A stretch of DNA of 64,000 nucleotides from Candidatus Firestoneibacteriota bacterium (GCA_013286205.1 JABDGD010000007.1:1-64000); one strand, 5' to 3'; positions 8,673 through 17,876 are shown, numbered from the stretch's first letter. Translations and numbers: made by a program. The notes: a model not told the origin generated them from the sequence alone.

Positions 8673-9938
8673 TTGCGCGAAACCTTCAAAAGTCTCTCCA
8701 TTTTTTCCGCAATGCTGATGCTGCTCCTTATGATCTCAACTGGTTGCGACGTCAATATTCCTGGCTGCGGAAAAAGATCTCTTCCCTTTTTTAAACAAAT
8801 GCCGCCTGCCGCAGTCAACAATAATACCGTTGCCCCATTAACCGCCTCTGCCCCCGCGCCTGCGGTAAATAACGCGATTTCTAATAGCTCCAGCCCGGCT
8901 ATGGCCACAAAACCAACTATGAAAGTTTCGAACACGGTCGCCGCACCGTTACCGACCCCGGTTCCAGTTGATGTAGAAAAAATCGCCTTTACCACGATGG
9001 AAGATAAACAACCGACACTTTGGACAATGAATACCGACGGAACCGAAAGAACCCGATTGACCCCCGTTGGAACTAGCAGCTGGGATCCGCTTTGGTCGCC
9101 CAATGGAAAAATCTTAGCCTTCCTGTCTACCGCCAATGATGGAAAAGTGAACTTATACATGGTGCCAAAAGGCGGCACTCAACTAGTTCAGCTGACTTCA
9201 TGGGAAGACATGAAAATGCCTGACTCGACCCGTCATCAACCCCTGTTTACCTGGTCACCTAAAAGCGATCAAATTGTGTACGGATATAAAAACCAAGTTT
9301 GGTTGATTCAATTAGACACACAGGAACAATCCACCTTAGTAAACGCTGATCCCTCTTACTCTATTGAATCAGTTACCTGGGCGCCCCACCGGGAAAACAA
9401 ATATGTTGCCTATACCGTTCGTAAAGGCCGTAATTATTACAGTGTTATGCTGGTTAATCCCCGCTTAAAGGATAAGCTAACTTTAATTGAGGCGATTAAA
9501 ACCGTTCCCGCCATCAGCTGGAGTTCGGGTGCCGAAAAAGTGGCTTATGTCAGCGGCAATAGAGCCCTCTATACAACCACTGTGGAAGAAAGCTCTCCCA
9601 AAGTAGTGATCAACAATGCAAGCCCCGACTTGGGGCCATTTGTAGCTTATTCGCCTGTTGAAGGCGCGGCCAAATTAATGCTTTTGGCCAAGCAAACTAG
9701 CGGCGATACCGGTTATAAAGTCGCTCTGGTGGATCAAGCGGCCAAAACCGATCAGGATACGGGCACTTTAAAATATTTAACCCCGGCTGGCGTTGAATAC
9801 GCTACCTGGTCTCCCGACAGCACCAAGATCGCGTATGTTATTTCCGGCGAGTTATGGATCATGGAATCTGGCAGCGGGTTGAGCAAAACACGAATTGCTT
9901 TAACGGGCATTCAATCTCCAGATTGGTCAAAAAAATGA
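8673..9938 (+). CDS. TolB-like beta-propeller (PD40/WD40-like) lipoprotein
   Basis: The start is TTG with AGGA eight bases upstream. Residues 1-24 form a hydrophobic leader ending in a lipobox-like ISTGC, so Cys25 is probably lipidated. An Ala/Pro/Thr-rich linker (about 45-100) tethers a C-terminal propeller of PD40-type repeats. Recurrent cores such as LWTMNTDGTERTRLTP and DPLWSPNGKILAF are followed by VTWAPHRENKYVAY, ISWSSGAEKVAYV and ATWSPDSTKIAYV. The family includes TolB and many surface binding proteins. No Tol-Pal genes are adjacent, so the ligand or partner is unknown. The stop overlaps the next start (ATGA), and the two proteins look like tandem paralogues. Confidence 0.85.
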   Translation: MRETFKSLSIFSAMLMLLLMISTGCDVNIPGCGKRSLPFFKQMPPAAVNNNTVAPLTASAPAPAVNNAISNSSSPAMATKPTMKVSNTVAAPLPTPVPVDVEKIAFTTMEDKQPTLWTMNTDGTERTRLTPVGTSSWDPLWSPNGKILAFLSTANDGKVNLYMVPKGGTQLVQLTSWEDMKMPDSTRHQPLFTWSPKSDQIVYGYKNQVWLIQLDTQEQSTLVNADPSYSIESVTWAPHRENKYVAYTVRKGRNYYSVMLVNPRLKDKLTLIEAIKTVPAISWSSGAEKVAYVSGNRALYTTTVEESSPKVVINNASPDLGPFVAYSPVEGAAKLMLLAKQTSGDTGYKVALVDQAAKTDQDTGTLKYLTPAGVEYATWSPDSTKIAYVISGELWIMESGSGLSKTRIALTGIQSPDWSKK

Positions 9939-10972
9939 ACAACTTCAAAAATGCTGTGAAAAACTTCTCACAAATCGCACTGGCAGCGCTGGTGGTTGCC
10001 GGTTTTATCGCATTGCCCTTGACCGGTTGCAGACACAAAAAAGAACAAGTGGCCGCTCCTACTCCAACACCCACTCCGGTTCCTGTTTTAGGAAATGTGG
10101 TATTTGTTCAAGGAGGACACTTAGTTGAATTCAATCTGTCGAACTCACAAATCACGCCTTTGACCAGCGGCAAAAGCACAGAATGGTTCCCCTCGGTTTC
10201 GCCCAAAGGTGACGAAGTGCTCTATTGGTCAAACGCGGATGCCACCGTTTACAATCTTTGGAAGTTAAATCTAATTAATTCCCAACGTACCCAATTAACC
10301 TTTAATGACACCGATGGATTGCACTCCAACGAAAAAAACCTTTTATTGAATACCGCGGCCGCTTGGTCAAACGATGGAAAAAGCATCATTTACGCTCAAG
10401 ATGGTGATATTTGGTCGATTGATGCCGACGGCTACAACCCCAGAACTATTTTGGCTGGCCATTCAGCTTTGTGCCCCAACTTTTCGCCGGACGGAAAATC
10501 AGTTCTCTACCTTTCCAACGCGAACGACACCGTTTACAACCTCTATGTTTTTACTCAATCGGATAAAACCATTAAAAAAATCACCAACTATACCGATTGG
10601 AGTGTTGGCTCCCCCAGCTATTCAACTGACGGAACTAAAATTTTGTTTAATTTATACCGCGGGGATGTCACTCAGCTTTACACCGCGAAAACCGATGGAA
10701 CTGAACCGATCAATTTGACAAACAATGTACGGAGTCTTTCACCCAGATTTGGTCAAGGCGACAAAAAAGTTTATTATTCGGCCTATGGAGCTGGTGAAGA
10801 TAGCGGCTTGAACATTTACGTGATGAGTTCAAATGGCACCGACGTTAAAGAACTCACCACTAATGGCGGCGCCTCTCCCAGCTGGGCAACCACGATAGCG
10901 CCCGTTGCCGCGGCTATTACAGCAGCGCCAACCCCGTTACCGGTTACCGTCGCAAAACCCGCTCACAAATAA
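9935..10972 (+). CDS. Second TolB-like beta-propeller lipoprotein
   Basis: The 345-residue protein starts at the ATG that overlaps the upstream stop. A longer in-frame start at 9854 would place 27 unrelated residues before the leader and is not favoured. The leader ends in the classic lipobox LTGC (Cys about residue 31). A PTPTPTP linker follows, then PD40 repeats: WFPSVSPKGDEVLYWS, AAWSNDGKSIIYAQ, PNFSPDGKSVLYLS, PSYSTDGTKILFN, PRFGQGDKKVYYS and PSWA, consistent with six blades. The C-terminus is Ala/Pro-rich. Two lipid-anchored propellers translated together suggest a heteromeric or sequential envelope role, but nothing fixes the substrate. It is convergent with glyA, four bases away. Confidence 0.85.
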   Translation: MNNFKNAVKNFSQIALAALVVAGFIALPLTGCRHKKEQVAAPTPTPTPVPVLGNVVFVQGGHLVEFNLSNSQITPLTSGKSTEWFPSVSPKGDEVLYWSNADATVYNLWKLNLINSQRTQLTFNDTDGLHSNEKNLLLNTAAAWSNDGKSIIYAQDGDIWSIDADGYNPRTILAGHSALCPNFSPDGKSVLYLSNANDTVYNLYVFTQSDKTIKKITNYTDWSVGSPSYSTDGTKILFNLYRGDVTQLYTAKTDGTEPINLTNNVRSLSPRFGQGDKKVYYSAYGAGEDSGLNIYVMSSNGTDVKELTTNGGASPSWATTIAPVAAAITAAPTPLPVTVAKPAHK

Positions 10973-10976
10973 CTAA

Positions 10977-12278
10977 TTAAAGAATTTCTGGATAAAGCGG
11001 AAATTTCTTAGTTAATTCAGCGATTTCTCCCTTTACCTTTTGGCGAACAGATTCGCTCTCGGGCGCCGAAATCACATCATTTATCCATTTAGCGACCAGC
11101 TTAAACTCCGCTTCTTTAAACCCGCGGGTTGTTAAAGCCGGCGCTCCCAAACGAATACCGCTGGTCAACAAAGCCGATTCGGTGTCATAGGGCACGGAAT
11201 TTTTGTTGGCTGTAATATTCGCTTCATCCAAGGTCAACTGCGCTTGCTTACCGTTGATTTTCTTGTTTCTCAAGTCGATCAACATCAAGTGATTGTCCGT
11301 ACCGCCTGAAACAATCTCGAAACCATAACCCATTAAAGATTCAGCCAATGTTTTGGCGTTCGATCTAATTTGTTTGGCGTAAGTTTTAAATGAAGGTTGA
11401 AGAGCCTCATTGAAAGCAACCGCCTTGGCCGCGATAACGTGCATCAAAGGCCCGCCCTGAATACCCGGAATGATTTGACTATCGATGAGTTCACCCATCT
11501 TGCGCACACGGCCGCTTTTGGGAGCTGTAACACCAAAAGGATTCTCAAAGTCTTTTCCCATCAAAATAAGGCCACCACGGGGTCCGCGAAGCGTTTTGTG
11601 GGTCGTCGTCGTTACCACATGACAATGAGCCATCGGATTGTTTAATTCCCCGGCTGCAATTAAGCCGGCGGTGTGCGCGATGTCAGCCCAGAGAAAAGCT
11701 CCTACCTCGTCCGCAATTTGACGGAAGGCCGCGTAATCCCAATCTCTAGAATAAGCGGAGGCACCGATGCTGATCAGTTTAGGTTTATGTTTGCGGGCCA
11801 AATCCCTGGCTTGATCCATGTCAACTCGACCGTCTTCTTTACGGGTTTGGTAAGCGAAGAAGTTATACATTTTGCCCGAGAAATTACCCTTAAACCCATG
11901 GGTCAAGTGTCCACCGTGGGATAAGTCCAAACCCAAAACGGTATCGCCAGGGTTAATGAAAGTGAAATAGACCGCCATGTTGGCCTGGCTGCCTGAATGG
12001 GGCTGGACGTTTACATATTCAGCGTTAGAAAAAAGCTTGGAGGCCCTTTCACGGGCGAGATTTTCAACAATGTCCACATACTCGCAGCCACCGTAGTAGC
12101 GGTTCCCTGGATAGCCTTCAGCGTACTTGTTAGTCATCACACCGCCCTGAGCGGCCATTACCGCCAGGCTGGTAAAGTTTTCAGAAGCGATCAACTCCAG
12201 TTTCTCGTTTTGCCGTTTCAATTCATTACGGTTCGCTTCCCAAACTTGCGGGTCGGCTTTCAAGAAATCTGAGGACAT
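10977..12278 (-). CDS. glyA: Serine hydroxymethyltransferase
   Basis: The 433-residue PLP enzyme interconverts serine and glycine with tetrahydrofolate, the main source of one-carbon units, which the purine genes at the other end of the window consume. The PLP-lysine motif [28 protein letters not shown], and [12 protein letters not shown] are present; length is normal. AAGGAG lies upstream of the ATG. It follows the DUF192 gene by 21 nt and is the last gene of the long minus-strand run that begins at tRNA-Leu. Confidence 0.97.
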   Translation of the reverse strand: MSSDFLKADPQVWEANRNELKRQNEKLELIASENFTSLAVMAAQGGVMTNKYAEGYPGNRYYGGCEYVDIVENLARERASKLFSNAEYVNVQPHSGSQANMAVYFTFINPGDTVLGLDLSHGGHLTHGFKGNFSGKMYNFFAYQTRKEDGRVDMDQARDLARKHKPKLISIGASAYSRDWDYAAFRQIADEVGAFLWADIAHTAGLIAAGELNNPMAHCHVVTTTTHKTLRGPRGGLILMGKDFENPFGVTAPKSGRVRKMGELIDSQIIPGIQGGPLMHVIAAKAVAFNEALQPSFKTYAKQIRSNAKTLAESLMGYGFEIVSGGTDNHLMLIDLRNKKINGKQAQLTLDEANITANKNSVPYDTESALLTSGIRLGAPALTTRGFKEAEFKLVAKWINDVISAPESESVRQKVKGEIAELTKKFPLYPEIL

Positions 12279-12299
12279 AGAGAGTAGCTCCTTGGGTTA

Positions 12300-12620
12300 T
12301 TAGCGCAGCCAGTCAACAACATCACCTTCTTTGAGCCCCCATTGTTGAGAAGCGCCTTGCGGAATCTCAAGACAGCCGTAGGTGTGGGTGGGACCGACAA
12401 AAACCAGCCAGGGTTTGGCTGAAAGGTAGACGCGGAGTATTTTATTGTTTTTATCCAAAAAAAGAAGGTCTGGCCGTAAAAAAGTGAAGAAAGTATGAAC
12501 TGAGGCGCATCGCGGAAAATAAATACCCTGGTGGGTCGGAGGCCAATTTAACCGGCCCATGAGACCAATTAACCGGTCACGGAAACTCTCTGCATGAAGA
12601 ACGACAGGTTCGAGCTTCAC
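12300..12620 (-). CDS. DUF192 family protein
   Basis: The 106-residue protein matches DUF192 over its whole length: the N-terminal ESFRDRLIGLMGR segment, FPRCASVHTFF, LLFLDKNNKILRV, and C-terminal CLEIPQGASQQWGLKEGD. The biochemical function of the family is not established. Members are often found beside type II/tad secretion genes, as here, where its ATG overlaps the tadC stop (ATGA). Unlike many homologues it has no signal peptide, so it should be cytoplasmic unless the start is misjudged. Confidence 0.85.
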   Translation of the reverse strand: MKLEPVVLHAESFRDRLIGLMGRLNWPPTHQGIYFPRCASVHTFFTFLRPDLLFLDKNNKILRVYLSAKPWLVFVGPTHTYGCLEIPQGASQQWGLKEGDVVDWLR

Positions 12621-13483
12621 TGATTCAAAAACTGCAAAACAATAGGCCCGAAAATTATCAAGAAAGTCACGGGCATGATGAAAAAGATAAGAGGAAATAA
12701 AAGTTTCACGGGCATTTCCTGAACAGCCTTTTCGGCTCTTTGCGATTGTTTGTCCCGAATGGTCATGGACAACTGTTGAAGCATTTTGGCAATTCCCGTC
12801 CCAAACCGTTCCGCTTGAATCACGCTGGTTGTGAATAAAGAAAAATCGGTCAAATTCAGCCGTTCGGTCACGGATGTGAAAGCTATTTTACGGCCTGCTC
12901 CGCTTCGGGTTTGTTCCATAATTTTGGAAAGTTCCTCTTTGAGCGCCCCCGATTTAGCGTTGCGAAGATATTGATCTAATCCTTGTTCCAGCGACAATCC
13001 CGCCTCAGAACAGAGCGATAAAACCTCTAAAGCGTTGGGTAGCTCACGCAATAAATCTTTTTCCCTTTTTTGGGCTTTGTCATTCAGCCAAACTAATGGC
13101 AAAGCAATTCCAACCGCGATACTGATCAAAGCCAGTTCCATACTGCCGGCCAGCGCGCCAAAAAGAAGGCCAAAGCCAAAAGCCATCAAAACCTGATAGC
13201 CTAAAACATCCTCAGATTTAAACTGGTTTAAATTGGCTCTCCGAAGTTGAGTCGACAAATAATTCAAATAATTTTTAAACGCGGGTTTGGTAAGAAAAAC
13301 CGAAAGTTTTTCTTTAAACATATCAATAAACGCCTGAAACGGAATAGCTCGTTTTTGTTTCACAATGTTATTAAGCCGCATAATACGCCGCTCTTCGGCC
13401 ATCTTTGTAAGTACCGAGAAAACAACGTTTCGAATAAACCATCCAAATCCAAACGCCGAGATCAATGCCAATAGGTAGATCAT
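12617..13483 (-). CDS. tadC: TadC-like type II/IV pilus inner-membrane platform protein
   Basis: The 288-residue protein has an N-terminal membrane anchor (residues 1-22), a paired helix around 105-130, a T2SSF domain around 145-265 (ELPNALEVLSLCSEAGLSLEQGL, then LNLTDFSLFTTSVIQAERFGTGI) and C-terminal membrane helices. This is the usual TadC layout. TadB and TadC form the platform that works with the TadA ATPase to assemble Flp pili or secrete through the envelope. It begins immediately after the tadB stop. No ATPase, secretin, prepilin or prepilin peptidase is in the window, so the rest of the machine must lie elsewhere or be absent. Confidence 0.85.
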   Translation of the reverse strand: MIYLLALISAFGFGWFIRNVVFSVLTKMAEERRIMRLNNIVKQKRAIPFQAFIDMFKEKLSVFLTKPAFKNYLNYLSTQLRRANLNQFKSEDVLGYQVLMAFGFGLLFGALAGSMELALISIAVGIALPLVWLNDKAQKREKDLLRELPNALEVLSLCSEAGLSLEQGLDQYLRNAKSGALKEELSKIMEQTRSGAGRKIAFTSVTERLNLTDFSLFTTSVIQAERFGTGIAKMLQQLSMTIRDKQSQRAEKAVQEMPVKLLFPLIFFIMPVTFLIIFGPIVLQFLNQ

Positions 13484-14344
13484 TTAAATCTCCAACCTAA
13501 GAAGCTGACGGATCCACAAAAAACCAATAGATTCCAAAATGGCGGCCAAAAACAAAATAGCCCAACCCGCTTTAGTCGTCACCAACGGAGTCATTAAACT
13601 TGGATCCATCACAAAAAAGACCAATCCCAGCATAAAAGGCAAAAGTCCCATGACTAAACCGGATAGACGAGCCTGTGACGTCATCGCGTTCATTTTTCGA
13701 AGAAGCCGGTTCTTTTCTTCCATGCCATCCAAAAGCACTTGCAGCAAATGAGTTAAGTTTGCGCCAGTTTGACGGGAAATTTTATAGGACTCTAAAAATT
13801 GATGAAATTCAGAAAAATCAGGAAATCTCTCCCCCATTTTAGTCAAAGCAGCCTCAGCGGATAATCCGAGATTCATTTCAGTACAAACCGCCGCTAATTC
13901 CGAGCGCAGCGGCTGAGAACATTCGTGGGATAAATAATCTAGAACCTGTGGAACGGTTTGGCCCGTTTTAAGTGCCTGAATACACATCCCCAGGGCTTGT
14001 GGAAACAACTCGCTCATTTGGACCTGAGTTTTAGCCTTACGCCGATCTTCAAGAAGCTTTGGGCCCCGTTCTTTTCCGTACCAGGTTAAGGCACAAACCA
14101 TCAACAAAAAAACTCCGGTAAAGGCATCAAAGAACGCGCAAATCAATAATGAAACTAGAACGGCAACCAAAATACCTGTTTGAAAAGTATTTAAAGATGA
14201 TTTGGGTTTAAGAGAAACTTTGAAAATCGATGTGGTTTGAGGCAATTTGTTTGAAAAGTAGTGAGCTGCGCTTCCCACAATTAATCCCGCTCCTAAAAAA
14301 CCACAAAAAGAAGTTAAAAGATTGATCATAGTCGCTGGCATCAT
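13484..14344 (-). CDS. tadB: TadB-like platform protein
   Basis: The 286-residue protein has membrane segments near residues 8-27, 57-85, about 225-250 and about 258-280, and a T2SSF domain between (LFPQALGMCIQALKTGQTVPQ, then YKISRQTGANLTHLLQVLLDGM). This is the TadB companion of TadC. The start overlaps the upstream TPR-lipoprotein stop by four bases. A TPR lipoprotein directly upstream parallels TadD, a lipoprotein with TPR repeats in Flp pilus loci, so the three genes look like a cut-down tad operon. Confidence 0.85.
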   Translation of the reverse strand: MMPATMINLLTSFCGFLGAGLIVGSAAHYFSNKLPQTTSIFKVSLKPKSSLNTFQTGILVAVLVSLLICAFFDAFTGVFLLMVCALTWYGKERGPKLLEDRRKAKTQVQMSELFPQALGMCIQALKTGQTVPQVLDYLSHECSQPLRSELAAVCTEMNLGLSAEAALTKMGERFPDFSEFHQFLESYKISRQTGANLTHLLQVLLDGMEEKNRLLRKMNAMTSQARLSGLVMGLLPFMLGLVFFVMDPSLMTPLVTTKAGWAILFLAAILESIGFLWIRQLLRLEI

Positions 14345-15060
14345 TTTGCGCTGTGCTGTTCTTTATCAAACGAGGCTTCTTCCTCGATTTGCCGGAGGGC
14401 CTTTTGGGCCGATTCTTGAATGTCATGATTTTGGCTTTGCGCGATGAGCTTTTTAAGCTCTTTTTTGGCCTGCGACACATTTTGAAGTTTCAAATAAGCG
14501 TTAGCGGTCATCAGCTGGGCTGAATCCGCGATAGCTGTACCAGGGTTCTTCTCAATCAACTCACGATAATGATTCAAAGCGGCATCCACCTTGTCGTCCA
14601 TCAAAAGGCAGTTTCCGGTTTGCAGTTTGGAATATAAAGCCAAATTGACATCGCCCATGGCTCCGAGCTTTTTGTATTCTTCCACGGCACCTCGGTAATG
14701 CCCCTGCCAATATTGACTGTCAGCTATAAGCTTTTGAGCGGGTAAAACATAGGAACTTTGTGGATAAGCTTCTAAAAGCTTCCGTAAAGGCGGCCGGGCG
14801 TTTTGAATATCGGCCTTGTCATAGGCCAAGATATAACCCTCAAGATAAAGCGCCTGAGCCGCATCAGGCGATGCCGGAACTTTGCCTGATAACGCTCGCG
14901 CCGCTTTAAGAGCGTCGTCATAGCTGCCCTTGGTCATCAATTCTTGGAGGTTCTTAATTTCGGGGCTTATGGCCACTTCAGCCTTATGGCTTGAACAGCC
15001 CCAAAGAATCGAAACTAAAAGAACAGATATCAGAGTCTTTTTCAAAACGACCTCTTTCAC
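14341..15060 (-). CDS. TPR lipoprotein (TadD- or BamD/YbgF-like)
   Basis: The start is GTG overlapping the argS stop (GTGA); an internal TTG five codons on, with AGAGG upstream, is an alternative. The leader ends in the lipobox LWGC (about residue 22). The rest is helical with TPR-like repeats: residues 38-66, 70-105 (AQALYLEGYILAYDKADIQ), 107-140 (PAQKLIADSQYWQGHYRGA) and 150-220. The C-terminal 15 residues are charged. Position before tadBC suggests an outer-membrane assembly role like TadD. A general BamD/YbgF-type periplasmic scaffold is equally compatible with the sequence. Confidence 0.8.
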   Translation of the reverse strand: MKEVVLKKTLISVLLVSILWGCSSHKAEVAISPEIKNLQELMTKGSYDDALKAARALSGKVPASPDAAQALYLEGYILAYDKADIQNARPPLRKLLEAYPQSSYVLPAQKLIADSQYWQGHYRGAVEEYKKLGAMGDVNLALYSKLQTGNCLLMDDKVDAALNHYRELIEKNPGTAIADSAQLMTANAYLKLQNVSQAKKELKKLIAQSQNHDIQESAQKALRQIEEEASFDKEQHSAK

Positions 15061-16691
15061 ATTTGATCCGGAGCGGATACGCCTAAAAGTGCCAAAGCGT
15101 TCTTCAATACAACTTTCACCCCTAAAGCCAGGGCAAGGCGGGCTTTAGCCTCATCTGGCGGGGCATCCAAAATCCGATGCTTGGCGTAAAAAAGATGAAA
15201 ATTAGCGGCCAAAGACTGCAAATAAATGACTAAACGGTGGGGCTCCAGCGCCTTACCGCTTTCCAAAACCCATTGTGGGTATTCCATCAACTCTTTCAAG
15301 AGCAAAAAGGATTCCGGGTCTTTTAAGGATACAAACTCACCCGCGCTGGCTGAAGGCGTCAGTCCATTATCAGCGCACTTTTTCAACAGGCTGCAAATGC
15401 GGGCATGAGCATATTGAATATAAAACACCGGATTTTCTTCAGTCTGTTTTTTAGCCACTTCAATATCAAAATCTAAATGACTGTTCGCGCTGCGCATCAC
15501 AAAAAAGAATCGAGCCGCGTCTTTTCCCACTTGATCCAAAAGCTCGTCCATAGTCACAAACTTACCTTCTCGTTTGGACATTTTGACTTTTTCCGTGCCT
15601 TCCATCAGGTTCACTTGCTGCGCGATAATGACCGAAAACTGATCCGCCGGGGCACCCGCCGCCTGCAAGGCGGACTTCATTCGGATAATATGTCCATGAT
15701 GGTCTGGGCCCCAAATATCCACCAGTTTAGTGAATCCCCTTTTAAACTTTTGAAGGTGATAAGCGATATCTGCGGCGAAATAGGCGGGATAGCCGTCACT
15801 TTTAACCAACACCTCATCTTTAGGCGCCCCAAATTCTGAAACCTTAATCCAAACTGCACCGTCTTTTTCGTAGGTCAAACCTTTTTGTTTGAGCATCTCG
15901 ATGGTTTCTTTGACTAGGCCAGTGTCATGTAAAAGCTTCTTTTCCGAATACCAATTTTCAAAATGAACGTCGTAGCGGAGTAAAGCGTCTCTTTGCCATT
16001 TTAAGACTTGTTCCATTCCCCATTCACCAGGATCTGGTGCGGGCGAAACCTTCACATAGTCTTTCGCCAGATCATCCATATAAGCGCCCTGATAACCGCC
16101 TTCAGGAGCTTGAACATCTTTTCCATTGAGCCGGTCGCAGGCAGCTATTAAAGATTGACCGAATAAACGGGCTTGAACACCTGCGTCGTTCACATAGTAT
16201 TCTCTGCTCGTTTCAGTTCCAGAAGCCATAAGTAAATTGGCAATGGATTCACCTAAAGCGGCCGCACGGGCATTCACAATATTTAAAGGCCCGGTCGGAT
16301 TAGCACTCACAAACTCCAAAATGACTTTTTCACCTTTGCCTTGAGTGCTTTTCCCAAAATCCGCAGATTCTTTCAGCGCTTGTTGCAGGGTTTCATAGAA
16401 AACCGGCGGATTCAGCCGCAGGTTAATAAAACCCGGCGGAGCGACCTCTACTTGAGAAATCAAAGATGGATCAAACTTTAAGTTTTTAACAATTTCTTGA
16501 GCAATCAGAAGAGGCTGTTTTTTTAATTTTTTGGCCAGTAGCATCGCCACGGGGCAAGAAAAATCGCCGTGTGATTTATCTTTGGGGCGTTCAATATTAA
16601 CCGCCACATCGGTGACGCCGAAAGGTTCAATAGCGGAAGTGAAATTGGCGATTAAGGTTTTTTGAATCGAAAAAATGTCTAGAGTTTGCAT
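15057..16691 (-). CDS. argS: Arginyl-tRNA synthetase with replaced HIGH motif
   Basis: The 544-residue enzyme charges tRNA-Arg. Visible are the N-terminal additional domain with KDKSHGDFSCPVAM (38-50), the class I Rossmann core beginning EFVSANPTGPL (126-136), YYVNDAGVQ, WGPDHHGHI (327-335), an intact KMSKREG loop (370-376), and a C-terminal DALR anticodon domain ending LGVSAPDQM. The class I HIGH position, usually HVGH after NPTGPL, reads Asn-Ile-Val-Asn (137-140), so both histidines are missing. The frame is intact and the flanking sequence strongly conserved, so this is a real feature and not decay. The start abuts the stop of the small winged-helix gene. Confidence 0.94.
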   Translation of the reverse strand: MQTLDIFSIQKTLIANFTSAIEPFGVTDVAVNIERPKDKSHGDFSCPVAMLLAKKLKKQPLLIAQEIVKNLKFDPSLISQVEVAPPGFINLRLNPPVFYETLQQALKESADFGKSTQGKGEKVILEFVSANPTGPLNIVNARAAALGESIANLLMASGTETSREYYVNDAGVQARLFGQSLIAACDRLNGKDVQAPEGGYQGAYMDDLAKDYVKVSPAPDPGEWGMEQVLKWQRDALLRYDVHFENWYSEKKLLHDTGLVKETIEMLKQKGLTYEKDGAVWIKVSEFGAPKDEVLVKSDGYPAYFAADIAYHLQKFKRGFTKLVDIWGPDHHGHIIRMKSALQAAGAPADQFSVIIAQQVNLMEGTEKVKMSKREGKFVTMDELLDQVGKDAARFFFVMRSANSHLDFDIEVAKKQTEENPVFYIQYAHARICSLLKKCADNGLTPSASAGEFVSLKDPESFLLLKELMEYPQWVLESGKALEPHRLVIYLQSLAANFHLFYAKHRILDAPPDEAKARLALALGVKVVLKNALALLGVSAPDQM

Positions 16692-17054
16692 TTACAGCTT
16701 CATTTCCAGAAGATTTTTATAAATCAGCGATCTCAGTTTAAGTTCAACCGATTCAAAGTCGCTTTTGCGGGACTCGAACATTTCCTCAACTATTTTTTGA
16801 ATTTCGGGGGTGGGCGCGGGCAGGAATTCGATTGAGCGGTTTCCTTTATTATCGGTTACCACATGCACTAAACCCATTCCCGCGAGACTTTGTAGTTTAG
16901 GTTCCAAAGTGTCCTCTGAAACGGAAATAAGTTCAGCGATGGATTTAACTGAAAAACCAGAACCTTTTACTAAAAGCCAAACCCCTAACAACAGACGAGA
17001 GGTCGAGTTGGAAAAGAGGGTTTTAAATCGGTTTCTTTCCGTAACAGGTTCCAC
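16692..17054 (-). CDS. Small winged-helix protein, possible regulator
   Basis: The 120-residue protein starts at GTG with AAAGGA upstream, directly after the LytR_C gene stop, and ends one base before argS. Residues 17-75 read as a winged helix: SRLLLGVWLLVKG, recognition-helix region SVKSIAELISVSEDTLEPKLQSL, then a wing GLVHVVTDNKGNRSIEFL. The C-terminal 35 residues are a charged helix suited to dimerisation. The general fold resembles MarR/Rrf2-class regulators, but no ligand site is visible. Tight packing between cell-envelope and argS genes gives no clear target. Confidence 0.7.
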   Translation of the reverse strand: MEPVTERNRFKTLFSNSTSRLLLGVWLLVKGSGFSVKSIAELISVSEDTLEPKLQSLAGMGLVHVVTDNKGNRSIEFLPAPTPEIQKIVEEMFESRKSDFESVELKLRSLIYKNLLEMKL

Positions 17055-17876
17055 TTAGTTTCCTTTTAATTTCCGAAAATCTTTTCCCACTATTAAAACG
17101 ACATCATAGTCTTTAGGAACATCAACCGACTTTACGCCCTTGATATCAGCCAAACCCAACCGGCTTAAAGCCTTCGTTAAACTGGCCGGAACATCGCCCG
17201 TTGCGGATAAGACCTGGGTATGGACATAAGCAAAATTGACCGCATTGCCCCCGTTTTTTACCGTAATCCGGTCACTTGTAATTCTTCCTGCCATCCGATC
17301 AGCGGCACCCTTTATACCACAGCCGTTTAGTATTTCTACACGCACAATGGGCTCAATAGTGGGCGTTTTAGTCGAAATCACTGAGGTGGGTTCAACAGTC
17401 GCTAACGGTTTAACTGGCTTGATTTGAACCGGTTCATTAGAAGTGCCGTTGCTCAATTTCGGCTTCATCAATAAAGCTAAATACCTTTTGTCCAATCGAC
17501 TTAAATCACTTACCGCATCGTTATTCGTTGAATTAAAAAATTCATTCCAATCCGAAACAAAATCAATATCGGGGTTCCACAAACCTACAACAAAATCAAA
17601 TCGGCCAAAGCTTTTGGACCATTGCTTGAGATCGACCAAATTTTTGTCCGTTGCAACTTTTTCACCATCCAACACTTGTCGCGGACTCAGCGAAAGTTCT
17701 TCAAAATCAGTTTCTTTGACAGCAAAATAGCCATTCACTTGATAAGCTTTAATTCCGGCCGTTTCATTTTTCAGAACAAAAAAAGTGAGCGGCGTTTGAT
17801 TTAAAAAATGACTTGATACAGATGCCAAAACAACCGTAAACAATAAAATAAAAACCGTCATCTTTTTAATTTTCAT
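17055..17876 (-). CDS. Membrane-anchored protein with LytR_C domain, lacking the LCP catalytic domain
   Basis: The 273-residue protein starts at the ATG at 17876, overlapping the yqeK stop; an ATG at 17921 would add 15 unlikely residues. TM helix at residues 6-26. Residues 30-155 match nothing I recognise and contain no LCP phosphotransferase motif. After a Pro/Thr linker, residues 183-270 are a LytR_C domain (VRVEILNGCGIKGAADRMAGR, ending YDVVLIVGKDF). LytR_C domains usually follow LCP domains or stand alone next to yqeK/nadD/rsfS. Here it sits beside yqeK and away from nadD-rsfS. An envelope or cell-wall function is likely but untested. Confidence 0.75.
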   Translation of the reverse strand: MKIKKMTVFILLFTVVLASVSSHFLNQTPLTFFVLKNETAGIKAYQVNGYFAVKETDFEELSLSPRQVLDGEKVATDKNLVDLKQWSKSFGRFDFVVGLWNPDIDFVSDWNEFFNSTNNDAVSDLSRLDKRYLALLMKPKLSNGTSNEPVQIKPVKPLATVEPTSVISTKTPTIEPIVRVEILNGCGIKGAADRMAGRITSDRITVKNGGNAVNFAYVHTQVLSATGDVPASLTKALSRLGLADIKGVKSVDVPKDYDVVLIVGKDFRKLKGN

